Made by a program: the position numbers and the translations under genes
Notes under the pieces: model-generated
Seen by the model: only the letters and a program-made list of their open reading frames with translations
Told to the model about the DNA's origin: nothing
Database searches by the model: none
DNA from: Marivita cryptomonadis
GTDB lineage: Bacteria > Pseudomonadota > Alphaproteobacteria > Rhodobacterales > Rhodobacteraceae
Direction: 5' to 3'
DNA length: 64,000 bases
Assembly (NCBI RefSeq): GCF_002115725.1
Contig: NZ_JFKD01000014.1
Location: 61,565 to 125,564, forward strand
Part shown: positions 53,287 to 62,064 of the stretch, piece by piece
Position numbering within the stretch: position 1 is the first letter of the stretch
How the letters are laid out: each line of letters begins with the position of its first letter

Positions 53287-54633
53287 TCAGTGGTTTGGCA
53301 GAATGTGGCCGAACGTTCCGGTCACGCCAAAGCCGCTTTTGAAGCGGCGGGTCATCTCGTCGGCGCTGTCCATAGCGCCAAGTAGAAAAACCTCGGCATC
53401 GGAAACGTCACCGCTTTGAAGCGTCGGGTCGCCCATGATGTTCTGTTCCGAGGCATTGTTCACGAGGTAGGGTGTGACCAAAACAACCAGTTCGGTCTGG
53501 TTTTGCTGGTACGCGGTCGACCGGAACAGTGCACCTAAGATCGGCACGTCCCCCAGCCATGGGTACTGGCGCGCTGAGCGGACACTGTCGCTTTGGAGCA
53601 GCCCTGCAATGGCAAAACTTCTGCCGCTGACAAGTTCGATCGTGGTGTTCACTTTGCGGGAAACGAAGGCCGGGTTGTCATTGACCCTCCGGGTCCAATC
53701 GACCTCGCTGACCTCAGGTTCAATCGCGATGCGCACCGTGCGGTTTGGCAGGATCTGCGGCGTGAACGCCAGCTTTACGCCGTATTCCCGGTAGGATGTT
53801 GTGGTTTTCCCGTCGGCATCCGTGCTCACGATAGGGACTTCACCACCGACCACGAAACTGGCCGTCGATCCATTGATCGACACAAGCGTCGGATTGGCCA
53901 ACCTGCGGGCCAGCCCTTTGTTTTCAAGCGCCTGCAAAAGAATGTTGATCGTATAGTCGCGGTTGTTGAAGTTGAAGTCTATCGTGTCAGTGATGACGCC
54001 AAAAGGTGCACCATTGGTGCCGTCCATGCCCTGTGGATTGGGGAATGTGTTGATCCCAAGTTCTTTGCCGCCATTGCGTGACAGCTCAAGGATGTTGACC
54101 TTGAGCATGACCTGACGTGGATCGGTGATCTTTAATGCGTCGATCACATCGCCTTCGCTATAGGATTCAGCCACGTTTCGGATTTGTGCGGCCTCGGCTT
54201 CGTCGCGGACCGTCCCCGACAGGACAAGCCGCCCGTTGACGCTTTGGACCCTGACATTCGATCCCGGCTGAAGATCGTCGATGATCCGCTGCAAGGGATC
54301 GAAGTTTTCCTGCACGATAACAGAGAGAACCCGCCTTTGCCGACCGTCGACATCCCTAAGCAAGACTTTCGTGGAGCCTGCCGACAAAGGCGTAATGGCA
54401 ATGCTGCGAGCAGACAGCAAAGCCATATTCGCGACTTCGTTATTTCCGATGATCACATCGGAAAGGTCGAAATTCGTTTCCACAACATGCGCGTCGCCAA
54501 TGGACAATGAGATGACTTCGACAGGTTGCGCACCCGCAGGCCGGGAGACCACCACACACAGAAAAAGCAAAGCGAGGACCGCGATGGTGTGCAAGATGGT
54601 CTTGCCTGTGACTATGCGCGCGCTGTTGTTCAT
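53287..54633 (-). CDS. cpaC: Outer-membrane secretin CpaC/RcpA
   Basis: A 448-residue secretin through which the Flp pilus leaves the cell. Signal peptide to about residue 36 (RPAGAQP). The N-terminal pilus-secretin domain (VVETNFDLSDVIIGNNEVAN), a BON-type segment (VNGRLVLSGTVRDEAEAAQI) and the C-terminal secretin beta domain with VPIVSTDADGKTTTSYREYG, TPQILPNRTVRIAIEPEVSE and GLLQSDSVRSARQYPWLGDV are in order. It is the only secretin in the window, so the second Tad locus must use this one or another elsewhere. Confidence 0.93.
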   Translation of the reverse strand: MNNSARIVTGKTILHTIAVLALLFLCVVVSRPAGAQPVEVISLSIGDAHVVETNFDLSDVIIGNNEVANMALLSARSIAITPLSAGSTKVLLRDVDGRQRRVLSVIVQENFDPLQRIIDDLQPGSNVRVQSVNGRLVLSGTVRDEAEAAQIRNVAESYSEGDVIDALKITDPRQVMLKVNILELSRNGGKELGINTFPNPQGMDGTNGAPFGVITDTIDFNFNNRDYTINILLQALENKGLARRLANPTLVSINGSTASFVVGGEVPIVSTDADGKTTTSYREYGVKLAFTPQILPNRTVRIAIEPEVSEVDWTRRVNDNPAFVSRKVNTTIELVSGRSFAIAGLLQSDSVRSARQYPWLGDVPILGALFRSTAYQQNQTELVVLVTPYLVNNASEQNIMGDPTLQSGDVSDAEVFLLGAMDSADEMTRRFKSGFGVTGTFGHILPNH

Positions 54634-55103
54634 CAGAGTGGCGACACCTGTTTCAGCATTTTGCGATTGTTGCGGATCGTATCGTTCTTGGGGGCGCGGC
54701 GTTCTGCTTCGGCCAGATAGGAGTTGGCCTTGAGAAGGTCACCGCGCAGCATGTAGGAATAGCCCATGTTGTTGAACAGCGTCGCTTGATCTGTGCTTTG
54801 TGCCAGCAACAGCTCATAGGCTTTGTCAGAAGTCTGAAAATCGCCTTCCATGTCCGCTGCAATTGCAAGCGCCATTAACGCGCGCTGATCGCCGGTCTTG
54901 AAGGGGTTTGCCTTGAGCAGTTCCGCTTTGGCGGTTTTGAAATCCCGGACGCTGATCAGGGAGATCCCCCGGTCGATATGCTGCCGTGTGACTTGGGGGT
55001 CGGGTGGTGCAAAAATGCCACCATCGGCACAGCTTGCCAGCAAGGTCACAAGGGCGACCGCTTTCAAAGACCCGAATAAAGTTCGCCTGATACCGGAAAC
55101 CAA
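54633..55103 (-). CDS. TadD-like TPR lipoprotein
   Basis: A 156-residue protein with a lipoprotein-type N-terminus (LVTLLASC, likely lipid-modified Cys near residue 25) and about three tetratricopeptide repeats (ISVRDFKTAKAELLKANPFK, TSDKAYELLLAQSTDQATLF, NNMGYSYMLRGDLLKANSYL). TadD-like proteins help secretin assembly. The start shown is TTG at 55103 with weak support; the family call does not depend on it. It is the first gene of the minus-strand tad operon and shares one base with cpaC. Confidence 0.78.
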   Translation of the reverse strand: MVSGIRRTLFGSLKAVALVTLLASCADGGIFAPPDPQVTRQHIDRGISLISVRDFKTAKAELLKANPFKTGDQRALMALAIAADMEGDFQTSDKAYELLLAQSTDQATLFNNMGYSYMLRGDLLKANSYLAEAERRAPKNDTIRNNRKMLKQVSPL

Positions 55104-55492
55104 GGTGAATTGGCTTTCTTTTCATTGGGGCGAAGGTGGTACAGGGAACAAAGGGAAATAGAGGATTTACTCGTCAGGATAGCCTTGCCCGATACAGATT
55201 TATCCACAGGATTCTAGCTTAGCGCTGGGTTTCGCGCAAGCCTTAGCAAAGATACATCCCCAAGGAATATTAAAGACTTGAGTGACCAACTGCCGCACAT
55301 TCCGTCTTCTGTTGCCTGTGGATAGAAATCTGCTTAGGCTTGTTTCAAAGAGCCTACGGCGTGGAGTGACGATTTCTCTTTTTGACGGGTGCTGCCGGTG
55401 CTTGACCGATTTCGTGGTGTGACGAGTCTCACGGTTTGAAGCTGGACCCGAGTGCGGCAATGGAATTGCGCGCACCACAAAGGAGAATAATT
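55104..55492 (+). other. Divergent regulatory region between the two tad loci
   Basis: About 390 bases without a gene, AT-richer than its surroundings. It separates the minus-strand tadD operon from the plus-strand flp gene and must hold both promoters. Two DnaA-box-like sequences occur in it (listed separately). No clear terminator or small RNA was identified. Confidence 0.5.
55200..55208 (+). promoter_or_regulatory. Perfect DnaA-box match TTATCCACA
   Basis: Exact match to the R-type DnaA box. A second, 8-of-9 match in opposite orientation (TGTGGATAG) lies at 55317-55325. Both are in the tad intergenic region. A single perfect 9-mer can arise by chance in 64 kb, so binding is only a possibility. 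Confidence 0.3.
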
Positions 55493-55681
55493 ATGCTCAT
55501 CCCTTTTCTGAGAGCTAAACTTCGCGAGTTCGTTCGCAATGAGAGCGGCGCCACCGCGATTGAGTACGGAATCATTGCGGGCTTAATTTCTATCACCATT
55601 ATCGCAGGCGCAACTGCAATTGGTCCTAAACTGGCAGACGTGTTTAACGATATTGGAACTGCACTGCCTGCTGTTGATTGA
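55493..55681 (+). CDS. Flp family type IVb pilin
   Basis: A 62-residue prepilin. A short leader rich in basic residues precedes ESGATAIEYGIIAGLISITI, with the processing Gly-Ala step and the Glu-Tyr pair that defines Flp pilins; the C-terminus is short, as usual. The ATG at 55493 follows aggagaataatt, a strong ribosome site; upstream in-frame codons to 55436 have none. It is the only major-pilin gene in the window, 60 bases ahead of the second cpaF. Confidence 0.93.
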   Translation: MLIPFLRAKLREFVRNESGATAIEYGIIAGLISITIIAGATAIGPKLADVFNDIGTALPAVD

Positions 55682-55741
55682 CTTTAGGAAGCCATTCTTA
55701 ATTTCTCTACGCGAGGCAGTAGAGTGAAAGAGTAGCCGCCA

Positions 55742-57040
55742 GTGCAACACAACTTCGCCATTCTCAAACAACGCGTCTTCCTTGACGTGATTGATCGGAT
55801 CGACGCAGCAGGTTTGCTGCGTCGTCCGCTACCCGAGGCGAGGGCAGGCGTGTCCACCGCCCTAAAAGACGTGCTGGCGCGCAATCGCCAAACCGTGTCC
55901 GATGTCGAATTCGCCCGACTGCTGGACGACATCTGCGATGACATGCTGGGCTTTGGCCCGTTGGAGCGGTTTCTTGTCCGAGACGACATCGCCGACATCA
56001 TGGTCAACGGGTTCGACAATATCTTTATCGAGGTGAATGGCCGGGTTGAGAAAACCGATGTGGCATTCCGCGATGACGAACACCTGATGAATGTCTGTCA
56101 GCGCATTGTCAGCCTTGTGGGGCGACGGGTCGATGAAAGCAGTCCGATCTGCGATGCACGCCTGAAAGACGGATCGCGGGTCAATGTCGTCATCCCACCA
56201 CTCGCGATTGACGGTCCGGTTCTGACCATTCGTCGCTTTACCAAACAACGCCTGACTTTGGATGACATGGTCGGGCTGGGCACGCTTAGCCAGCCGATGG
56301 CGGACCTTCTCAAGGTGGTCAGTCGATCCCGGTGCAACATCCTGGTGTCCGGGGGCACGGGTTCGGGCAAGACGACATTGCTGAACGCATTGACCGGTTG
56401 GATCGCCGTCGAAGAACGTGTTGTCACCTGCGAGGACACGGCAGAGCTGCAATTGCAGCAGCCGCATGTGGTGCGGATGGAAACGCGCCCGTCCAACACC
56501 GAAGGGCTGGGCGAAGTGACCATGTTCCAACTGGTCCGCAATTGCCTGCGCATGCGCCCCGACCGGATCATCGTCGGCGAAGTGCGCGGCCCCGAAACAT
56601 TGGACCTTTTGCAGGCCATGAACACCGGCCATGACGGGTCGATGGGGACGCTTCACGCAAATTCCCCGGATGAAGCATTGTCGCGGATCGAAGCCATGGT
56701 GATGATGGGGTATGGAAACCTGACATCCGAGGTGATCCATAGGCTGATCACCGCTTCGGTTAACATTGTCGTTCAGATCGAACGGTTCCGCGACGGAACG
56801 CGAAAGATCACCAGCATCAGTGAAACAGTTGGTCTCAAAGACGGGCGCACCGTCTTGCGCGACTTGATGCGGTTTGAATTTGATGCAGGCGACGATGAAG
56901 ACGACGCGATCAGCGGAAGTCACTGCACGGTGTTCGACGGCAAGCCCTCGATTTATCAACAGGCGCGCAAACATGGTGAACATCGCCGTCTGATGCAGGC
57001 TCTGGCAGATGGCCGCGCCAATCCGGACGAAACCGCATGA
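55742..57040 (+). CDS. cpaF: Tad pilus assembly ATPase CpaF/TadA (locus 2)
   Basis: A 432-residue paralogue of the ATPase at 45553, complete with Walker A (SGGTGSGKTTLLNA), CEDTAELQLQQPHVVRMETR, Walker B (RIIVGEVRGPETLD) and the His box NTGHDGSMGTLHANSPDEA. It starts with GTG. The C-terminal ~70 residues are acidic (FDAGDDEDDAISG) and differ from the other copy. It overlaps tadB by 4 bases. It could extend the Flp pilin encoded just upstream. Confidence 0.93.
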   Translation: MQHNFAILKQRVFLDVIDRIDAAGLLRRPLPEARAGVSTALKDVLARNRQTVSDVEFARLLDDICDDMLGFGPLERFLVRDDIADIMVNGFDNIFIEVNGRVEKTDVAFRDDEHLMNVCQRIVSLVGRRVDESSPICDARLKDGSRVNVVIPPLAIDGPVLTIRRFTKQRLTLDDMVGLGTLSQPMADLLKVVSRSRCNILVSGGTGSGKTTLLNALTGWIAVEERVVTCEDTAELQLQQPHVVRMETRPSNTEGLGEVTMFQLVRNCLRMRPDRIIVGEVRGPETLDLLQAMNTGHDGSMGTLHANSPDEALSRIEAMVMMGYGNLTSEVIHRLITASVNIVVQIERFRDGTRKITSISETVGLKDGRTVLRDLMRFEFDAGDDEDDAISGSHCTVFDGKPSIYQQARKHGEHRRLMQALADGRANPDETA

Positions 57041-57840
57041 CAGACGCTGTGCCGATCCTGTTGGCGATGATCGCCGTAGCCTCGGCAGGCGGATTTCTTT
57101 ATGTGACCCGCAGATCCGACCCCCAACCCGTTGCCGACCTAGGCAAAGTCAAAAGCGCCACATGGTTGATCGGTTTTGCCGTCTTGGCAGCGGCGCTCGT
57201 CGCGGTGGTGTCTGAAGGTAACGTTGCCCTGTCTGCATTCGCGGCCCTGATCGCGGTCTTGAGTGTCTTGCAATGGCGGTTATACCAAAAGCGAAAATAC
57301 GACGCGGCGTTCTCTCGTCAGTTCTTGCCCGCGCTCGAAGTCATCGTGCGAGGGTTGCAATCCGGGATGCCGTTATTGTCGGCCTTACAGGTGGTTCAGA
57401 AAGAAATCGGCGGCCCAGTCAGTGTCGAATTCAAACGTTTGCTGGACGACCTTTCCTTGGGAATTCCAATGTCGCAAGCTGCCGAGAGGTTCGCGGCGCG
57501 TATGCCTGCACGCGAGGTGGTGTTCTTTGCGCATGTGATCGGGGTGCAACATCGGACCGGGGGGCGTTTGTCAGAAGCTTTGGGCAATCTCGCCGATACT
57601 TTGCGCGCACAACAGCATTTCGCCCAACGGGTCCGAACACTGAGCCAAGAGGCGCGGAGTTCGGCGGTGATCATTGGCGTTATCCCGCTTTTCGTTGCGT
57701 TCGGGCTGTTCCTGCTGAGCCCCAGCTACATCACCGTGCTGTTCACCACCGGAACTGGGCAGATTGTGGTCCTTCTGTCGTGTCTCTGGATGGGGGCAGG
57801 GGCTTACATCATGAAGCGGATGGTGCAGATCGATGCCTGA
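57037..57840 (+). CDS. tadB: Tad pilus inner-membrane protein TadB (locus 2)
   Basis: A 267-residue F-domain platform protein, about 60 residues shorter than the locus-1 TadB at the N-terminus. Conserved stretches are FLPALEVIVRGLQSGMPLLS, GGRLSEALGNLADTLRAQ and TLSQEARSSAVIIGVIPLF. It overlaps cpaF (ATGA) and tadC (8 bases). Confidence 0.9.
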   Translation: MTDAVPILLAMIAVASAGGFLYVTRRSDPQPVADLGKVKSATWLIGFAVLAAALVAVVSEGNVALSAFAALIAVLSVLQWRLYQKRKYDAAFSRQFLPALEVIVRGLQSGMPLLSALQVVQKEIGGPVSVEFKRLLDDLSLGIPMSQAAERFAARMPAREVVFFAHVIGVQHRTGGRLSEALGNLADTLRAQQHFAQRVRTLSQEARSSAVIIGVIPLFVAFGLFLLSPSYITVLFTTGTGQIVVLLSCLWMGAGAYIMKRMVQIDA

Positions 57841-58693
57841 TCTGACATTGATCATTCCTGCCCTGCTTGCCTTTTGTGCCTGCGCAAGCGCAGCGGCTGC
57901 CATCCTGCCCACTTCGGCACGCGAGCAGTCGCTTTGGCCGAACACGGATGTCAAAGGCCGCATCTTTGCGATCCCAAGTCTTGCTGCACTGGAACGGGAT
58001 TCTGATCTTGTGCTGCGCTTCAGGCAGGCCGGTTTGCGCGACCGTGACCATGTCAGGCTATACTTGGTTCTGCGGTTCGCATTGCCAGTCATGGCAGTAG
58101 CGGCGGGCTTGGCGTTTGTGCTGATCCTGCCCGGCCAAGACAGATCGGTTGTATGGCTTGCAACCTTTCTCTTGTTTCTCGCGGCAATCGGCTACGTCCT
58201 TCCTTCGATTTATATCCGTCAGCGCGCAGCGCAGCGTAAAGAAGCGATCCGCCGCGAATGGCCGGATGTTCTCGATCTGATGCTATTGTCAGTTGAGGCC
58301 GGGATGGGGCTTGATGCTGTTTTGGATGTCGTGTCCAAGCGCATCGTGTCCAGTGCACCTTTCGTTGCGGAAGAACTGGAGATCACACTTGCTGAACTCA
58401 ATTATCTGTCTGATCGCAAACTTGCGCTATCGAACCTTGCGGCTCGGGTCGATCTGCCTGCAGTTTCGCTGGTCGTGACCGCGTTGATCCAGGCAGAGCG
58501 CTATGGAACGTCGATTGGGACAACCTTGCGCAATACGACGCGGGACCAACGGGTCAGCCGATTGGCCGATGCGGAACGCAAGGCCGCAGCCCTGCCACCG
58601 CAACTCACGATTCCTATGGTTTTGTTCTTTTTGCCGGTTCTTTTCGCGGTGATCTTTACGCCCGGAATTATTCTTTACTTGATGGACACGTGA
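57833..58693 (+). CDS. tadC: Tad pilus inner-membrane protein TadC (locus 2)
   Basis: A 286-residue TadC paralogue with EWPDVLDLMLLSVEAGMGLD, AEELEITLAELNYLSDRKLA and the C-terminal AERKAAALPPQLTIPMVLFF. Membrane helices are at the N-terminus, at ~85-125 and at the C-terminus. It is followed by cpaB after 60 bases. Confidence 0.9.
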   Translation: MPDLTLIIPALLAFCACASAAAAILPTSAREQSLWPNTDVKGRIFAIPSLAALERDSDLVLRFRQAGLRDRDHVRLYLVLRFALPVMAVAAGLAFVLILPGQDRSVVWLATFLLFLAAIGYVLPSIYIRQRAAQRKEAIRREWPDVLDLMLLSVEAGMGLDAVLDVVSKRIVSSAPFVAEELEITLAELNYLSDRKLALSNLAARVDLPAVSLVVTALIQAERYGTSIGTTLRNTTRDQRVSRLADAERKAAALPPQLTIPMVLFFLPVLFAVIFTPGIILYLMDT

Positions 58694-58753
58694 TGCAGAC
58701 AGTCATGCCGTGCCTTGGCGTCTGGCCCAACACCAAACTTTGAAAGGCGAGCA

Positions 58754-59449
58754 ATGCGATTGTTTCTTGCAGTTTTGGCACTGGTGTCAGGTGGGGCCGC
58801 TCTTTGGCTTTGGGTCGGCGCTCCGAAGGTGCAGACACCGGTTTCTCAAGTCATTCAACAGGCCGCCGAAGACGTACCAGTCTCGGTTGTTGCTCTTGTG
58901 GCGACGCGCAGCCTGCCTGCGGGAACCCGCGTCACGGAAACCGATCTGGAGTGGGCCAACTTGCCGGTTCGATCTGTGCCAAGCGGAGCCGCCCTGCAAG
59001 CCTTGATCCCGGATGCCGAGGCCCGAATGGTCGGTATGGTTCTGCTGCGCGATGTCGAACAAGGTGATGCCATATCGTGGGGCGATATGGCGACAACGGC
59101 CACAACCCGACTTTCCGAGCGCATTTCGGAGAATATGGTCGCGTTTGCAATTGTCGTGTCAGAGGCGACCGCAGTTGGGGGGCTGGTGCGGCCTGGTGAC
59201 CGGGTCGATGTATTTCAGGTGCAACGCGGTGGGCCGGCCACCGAAACCACGTTCATCAACATCGGCCAAGATCTGCGTGTCCTCGCGGCAGACCAAACGA
59301 TTCAGCCGTCGAGTGATGTGCCAGCAATCCCGCCACGGACTCTCACACTCGAAGTCGACATGGCCCAATTGGAAAGGCTTGGCCGTGCGCAGGCAGAGGG
59401 CGGTCTTCTTGTCACACTGAAGCCAAAGGTTGATCTGCCCAGACCCTAA
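58754..59449 (+). CDS. cpaB: Flp pilus assembly protein CpaB/RcpC (locus 2)
   Basis: A 231-residue SAF-domain protein with an N-terminal helix (LFLAVLALVSGGAALWLWVG), then ATRSLPAGTRVTETDLEWAN and VLLRDVEQGDAISWGDM, and the RcpC-type core GGLVRPGDRVDVFQVQRGG. It lacks the Pro/Glu-rich tail of the locus-1 copy. ATG 58754 follows aaggcgag; an upstream in-frame start at 58715 would extend the leader without a better site. Its last codons form one arm of a strong hairpin. Confidence 0.88.
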   Translation: MRLFLAVLALVSGGAALWLWVGAPKVQTPVSQVIQQAAEDVPVSVVALVATRSLPAGTRVTETDLEWANLPVRSVPSGAALQALIPDAEARMVGMVLLRDVEQGDAISWGDMATTATTRLSERISENMVAFAIVVSEATAVGGLVRPGDRVDVFQVQRGGPATETTFINIGQDLRVLAADQTIQPSSDVPAIPPRTLTLEVDMAQLERLGRAQAEGGLLVTLKPKVDLPRP

Positions 59450-59464
59450 CGTCTGGGCAGATCA
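59431..59464. terminator. Strong stem-loop overlapping the end of cpaB
   Basis: A perfect 14-base inverted repeat (tgatctgcccagac/gtctgggcagatca) around the 6-base loop cctaac. The left arm is the last coding sequence of cpaB and the stop TAA lies in the loop. The convergent FAH gene ends 50 bases on. No T-run follows, so it may act in both directions or protect the message end. Confidence 0.65.
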
Positions 59465-59513
59465 TTGTACTGGAAGAACCGGCAGGTAGGCTGGCCCTAG
59501 GCTTCGCCTGTCG

Positions 59514-60362
59514 TCAACCGAGTGCCGCGATGCAGGTCTGGAGCTGTTCGCCCAAGCCCTCGATGCTCAGCACCATGCTGTCACCTTCACCAAGATAAAC
59601 TTGCGGTTTTTGACCCATGCCGACGCCCGGAGGCGTGCCAGTTGCGATCACGTCGCCCGGGTGAAGCGTCATGAACTGGGACAGATGCGAAATCACGGTT
59701 GCCACCGAGAAATGCATCGTGCGGGTGGAGCCATCCTGCATGGTCTGGCCGTTGACTGAAAGCGACATAGCGAGGTTCTGAGGATCGGCCACCTTGTCCG
59801 CTGTCACTAGCCAAGGACCCATCGGCGCGAAGGTATCGTGCGATTTGCCTTTGACCCACTGGCCCGAGCGGTGAAGCTGGAAGTCACGTTCGCTGACGTC
59901 GTTCACGATGCAATAGCCTGCAACATGCGACAGGGCGTCGGTCTCGGACACGTATTTTGCGCGGGTCCCAATCACCACGCCCAGTTCCACTTCCCAGTCC
60001 GTCTTGGTTGATCCGCGCGGGATCTCGATGGAGTCGTTGGGGCCGCAGATCGACGAGGTGGCCTTGAAGAACACGATGGGTTCCTCGGGCAGTGCCATGT
60101 TGGCCTCGGCCGCGTGGTCAGCATAGTTGAGACCGATTGCGATCAGTTTGCCCACTGAACCGACACAAGCGCCGATCCGCGTATCGGGATCGACACGGGG
60201 CAGGGACGTGGGATCAATCGCGCGGAGGCGATCGAGTGCTTCGGGCGTGACCGTCGTGCCGGTGATATCATCGACATGGGCAGACAGGTCCCTGATCTGC
60301 CCGTCGTCATCCACCAGCCCGGGTTTCTCAGCGCCAAGCTCTCCGAAACGCAGCAGTTTCAT
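59514..60362 (-). CDS. Fumarylacetoacetate hydrolase family protein
   Basis: A 282-residue enzyme of the FAH superfamily, which hydrolyses or decarboxylates 2-oxo acids. The catalytic core is visible: AIGLNYADHAAEANMALPEE, PIVFFKATSSICGPND, DWEVELGVVIG (metal Glu residues) and TGTPPGVGMGQKP. Length and N-terminus (MKLLRFGELGAEKPG) match the ureidoglycolate-lyase/2-hydroxyhepta-2,4-diene-dioate isomerase branch. ATG 60362 has agggaga upstream. The specific substrate is uncertain. Confidence 0.9.
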   Translation of the reverse strand: MKLLRFGELGAEKPGLVDDDGQIRDLSAHVDDITGTTVTPEALDRLRAIDPTSLPRVDPDTRIGACVGSVGKLIAIGLNYADHAAEANMALPEEPIVFFKATSSICGPNDSIEIPRGSTKTDWEVELGVVIGTRAKYVSETDALSHVAGYCIVNDVSERDFQLHRSGQWVKGKSHDTFAPMGPWLVTADKVADPQNLAMSLSVNGQTMQDGSTRTMHFSVATVISHLSQFMTLHPGDVIATGTPPGVGMGQKPQVYLGEGDSMVLSIEGLGEQLQTCIAALG

Positions 60363-60674
60363 GGGGTCTCCCTTTCGTATTTGGTTGCGCTTAATGAGCC
60401 AGCGAAGCTGTCGGAAGTCCAGAGGTTGGACCAGAATTCAAGGGTGATCTCAGGCGGCAATCACGCGAATCGTAATGCAACTTACACACAGGCGCGCGCA
60501 TGCCGAACGCGGATTTTGAACCAAATCGCCCCGGCGCCCGCCTTGGAACGGCTTAATTTGGCTTAACTTTCTGCCAAACGCGCAAACGCCGCGGTTTCCG
60601 TCTTGGATTGTCGTGCGTATACTCGACCGAAACAAAAGCACGGAACGGGCGTGTGGCCAGAGGGATGTGAGACG
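60363..60674 (+). other. Divergent intergenic region before ihfB
   Basis: About 310 bases with the promoters of the FAH gene (minus) and of the ihfB operon (plus). It contains a near-repeat gcttaatttg/gcttaacttt at 60551-60570, two TTAA cores 6 bases apart. No gene seen. Confidence 0.4.
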
Positions 60675-60956
60675 ATGATACGGTCTGAGTTGATTCAAAA
60701 GATTGCTGACGACAATCCGCATTTGTACCAACGCGATGTCGAGCGGATCGTGAATACCATATTTGAAGAAATCATCGACGCCATGGCACGTGGAGACCGG
60801 GTCGAGCTAAGGGGCTTCGGCGCGTTTTCGGTCAAGAAACGCGATGCCCGGACCGGCCGCAACCCGCGTACCGGCGAGGCGGTCGAAGTGGAAGAAAAGC
60901 ATGTGCCGTTCTTCAAGACGGGCAAGCTGCTACGAGACAGATTGAACGGGAAGTAA
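60675..60956 (+). CDS. ihfB: Integration host factor subunit beta
   Basis: A 93-residue DNA-bending protein. The HU/IHF fold is complete: [20 protein letters not shown] at the start, [20 protein letters not shown] and the arm [20 protein letters not shown] with the intercalating Pro of the NPRTGE loop. ATG 60675 gives the standard N-terminus. It leads the conserved order ihfB-lapA-trpF. The usual upstream partner rpsA is not adjacent here. Confidence 0.95.
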   Translation: MIRSELIQKIADDNPHLYQRDVERIVNTIFEEIIDAMARGDRVELRGFGAFSVKKRDARTGRNPRTGEAVEVEEKHVPFFKTGKLLRDRLNGK

Positions 60957-60962
60957 AAACTG

Positions 60963-61313
60963 ATGCGATACATTCGCTATGCATTTCTTGCGGCACTGGC
61001 CATCGCGCTGGTGTCTGTTGCACTCGCTAATCGTGGCATTGTGATGCTGCAACTGCTGCCATCGGGGCTGTCTGATCTGGTTGGGATGAACCGATCGATC
61101 GAATTGCCGCTTTTCATCGTGATCTTTGGTGGCATCATCGCAGGCCTGTTGATCGGCTTCGTGTGGGAATGGCTGCGCGAGCACAAGCATCGGGCCGCTG
61201 CCTCTCAACGTCAGGCCGAGGTCAAGCGGTTAGAACGCGAATTGCGTCGCACGAAAGCAGAGCGTGACAAAGACAAGGACGAAGTTCTGGCTCTTCTCGA
61301 CGAGGCAAGCTGA
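60963..61313 (+). CDS. LapA domain (DUF1049) membrane protein
   Basis: A 116-residue protein with two helices (about 3-24 and 43-70) and a charged C-terminal coiled coil ([20 protein letters not shown]). It matches the lipopolysaccharide-assembly-protein-A domain family; its role in alphaproteobacteria is not defined. It sits 6 bases after ihfB and 8 before trpF. Confidence 0.85.
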   Translation: MRYIRYAFLAALAIALVSVALANRGIVMLQLLPSGLSDLVGMNRSIELPLFIVIFGGIIAGLLIGFVWEWLREHKHRAAASQRQAEVKRLERELRRTKAERDKDKDEVLALLDEAS

Positions 61314-61321
61314 GCGGTTCC

Positions 61322-61978
61322 ATGACCCTAGGCATTCGCGTTAAAATCTGCGGGTTGACCCGACCTGAAGATGTGTCTGCTGTAGCGGATGCGGGCGCAG
61401 CCTATGCCGGTTTCGTGTTCTTTCCCAAAAGCCCGCGCAATGTGACCATCGAACAGGCGCGCCATCTGGCGGTTGAAGTGCCGGTCGGCGTGGCCAAAGT
61501 TGCCTTGGTGGTGAACGCCGATGATGCTCTTTTGGATGCGATCACCGCAGCGGTCCCATTGGACATTCTGCAATTGCACGGGTCGGAAAGTCCCAAGCGT
61601 GTTTCCGAGGTGCGCTCCCGCTTTGGCTTGCCGGTGATGAAAGCAGTTGGCGTGGCGGACCAGGAAGATGTGGCGGCGCTCGATCTCTATGCCGAAGTGG
61701 CGGATCAGATCCTCGTGGATGCCAAACCTCCCAAAAACGCAGATTTGCCGGGCGGCAACGGAGTGTCCTTTGACTGGCGGCTGATCTCGGCGCGGCGGTG
61801 GTCAAAGCCGTGGATGCTGGCGGGCGGCTTGACACCCGACAACGTAGCCGAGGCAATTGCCCTGACCGGGGCGAAACAGGTGGATGTGTCGTCTGGTGTT
61901 GAAACCGCGCCGGGCGTCAAGGACGCTGGGGTGATCCAAGAGTTCATTCAGGCGACGCGCGTGCCGGTCAAGCTCTAG
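61322..61978 (+). CDS. trpF: Phosphoribosylanthranilate isomerase
   Basis: A 218-residue TIM barrel for the third step of tryptophan synthesis from anthranilate. The N-terminal [11 protein letters not shown] holds the catalytic Cys, Asp is in LVDAKPP, and the phosphate site is [13 protein letters not shown] with [15 protein letters not shown]. Length is normal. trpB usually follows in this group, but here the next gene is convergent pyrD. Confidence 0.95.
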   Translation: MTLGIRVKICGLTRPEDVSAVADAGAAYAGFVFFPKSPRNVTIEQARHLAVEVPVGVAKVALVVNADDALLDAITAAVPLDILQLHGSESPKRVSEVRSRFGLPVMKAVGVADQEDVAALDLYAEVADQILVDAKPPKNADLPGGNGVSFDWRLISARRWSKPWMLAGGLTPDNVAEAIALTGAKQVDVSSGVETAPGVKDAGVIQEFIQATRVPVKL

Positions 61979-62064
61979 CAGACGCGTCAGGGGTTTCCTT
62001 GGGCGAAAATCTTTTGGCTCTTCCCCAGACCCAGAGATATTTGTGAAACACAGAAGGGGTTGGG

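Noticed and set aside
55200..55325. Possible replication origin (DnaA boxes)
   Set aside because: Only two matches, no AT-rich unwinding element and no origin-type neighbours (dnaA, parAB, hemE). Kept only as a possible regulatory site.
60551..60570. CtrA-type site (TTAA-N7-TTAA) before ihfB
   Set aside because: The two TTAA cores are 6 bases apart, not 7, so it does not match the consensus.
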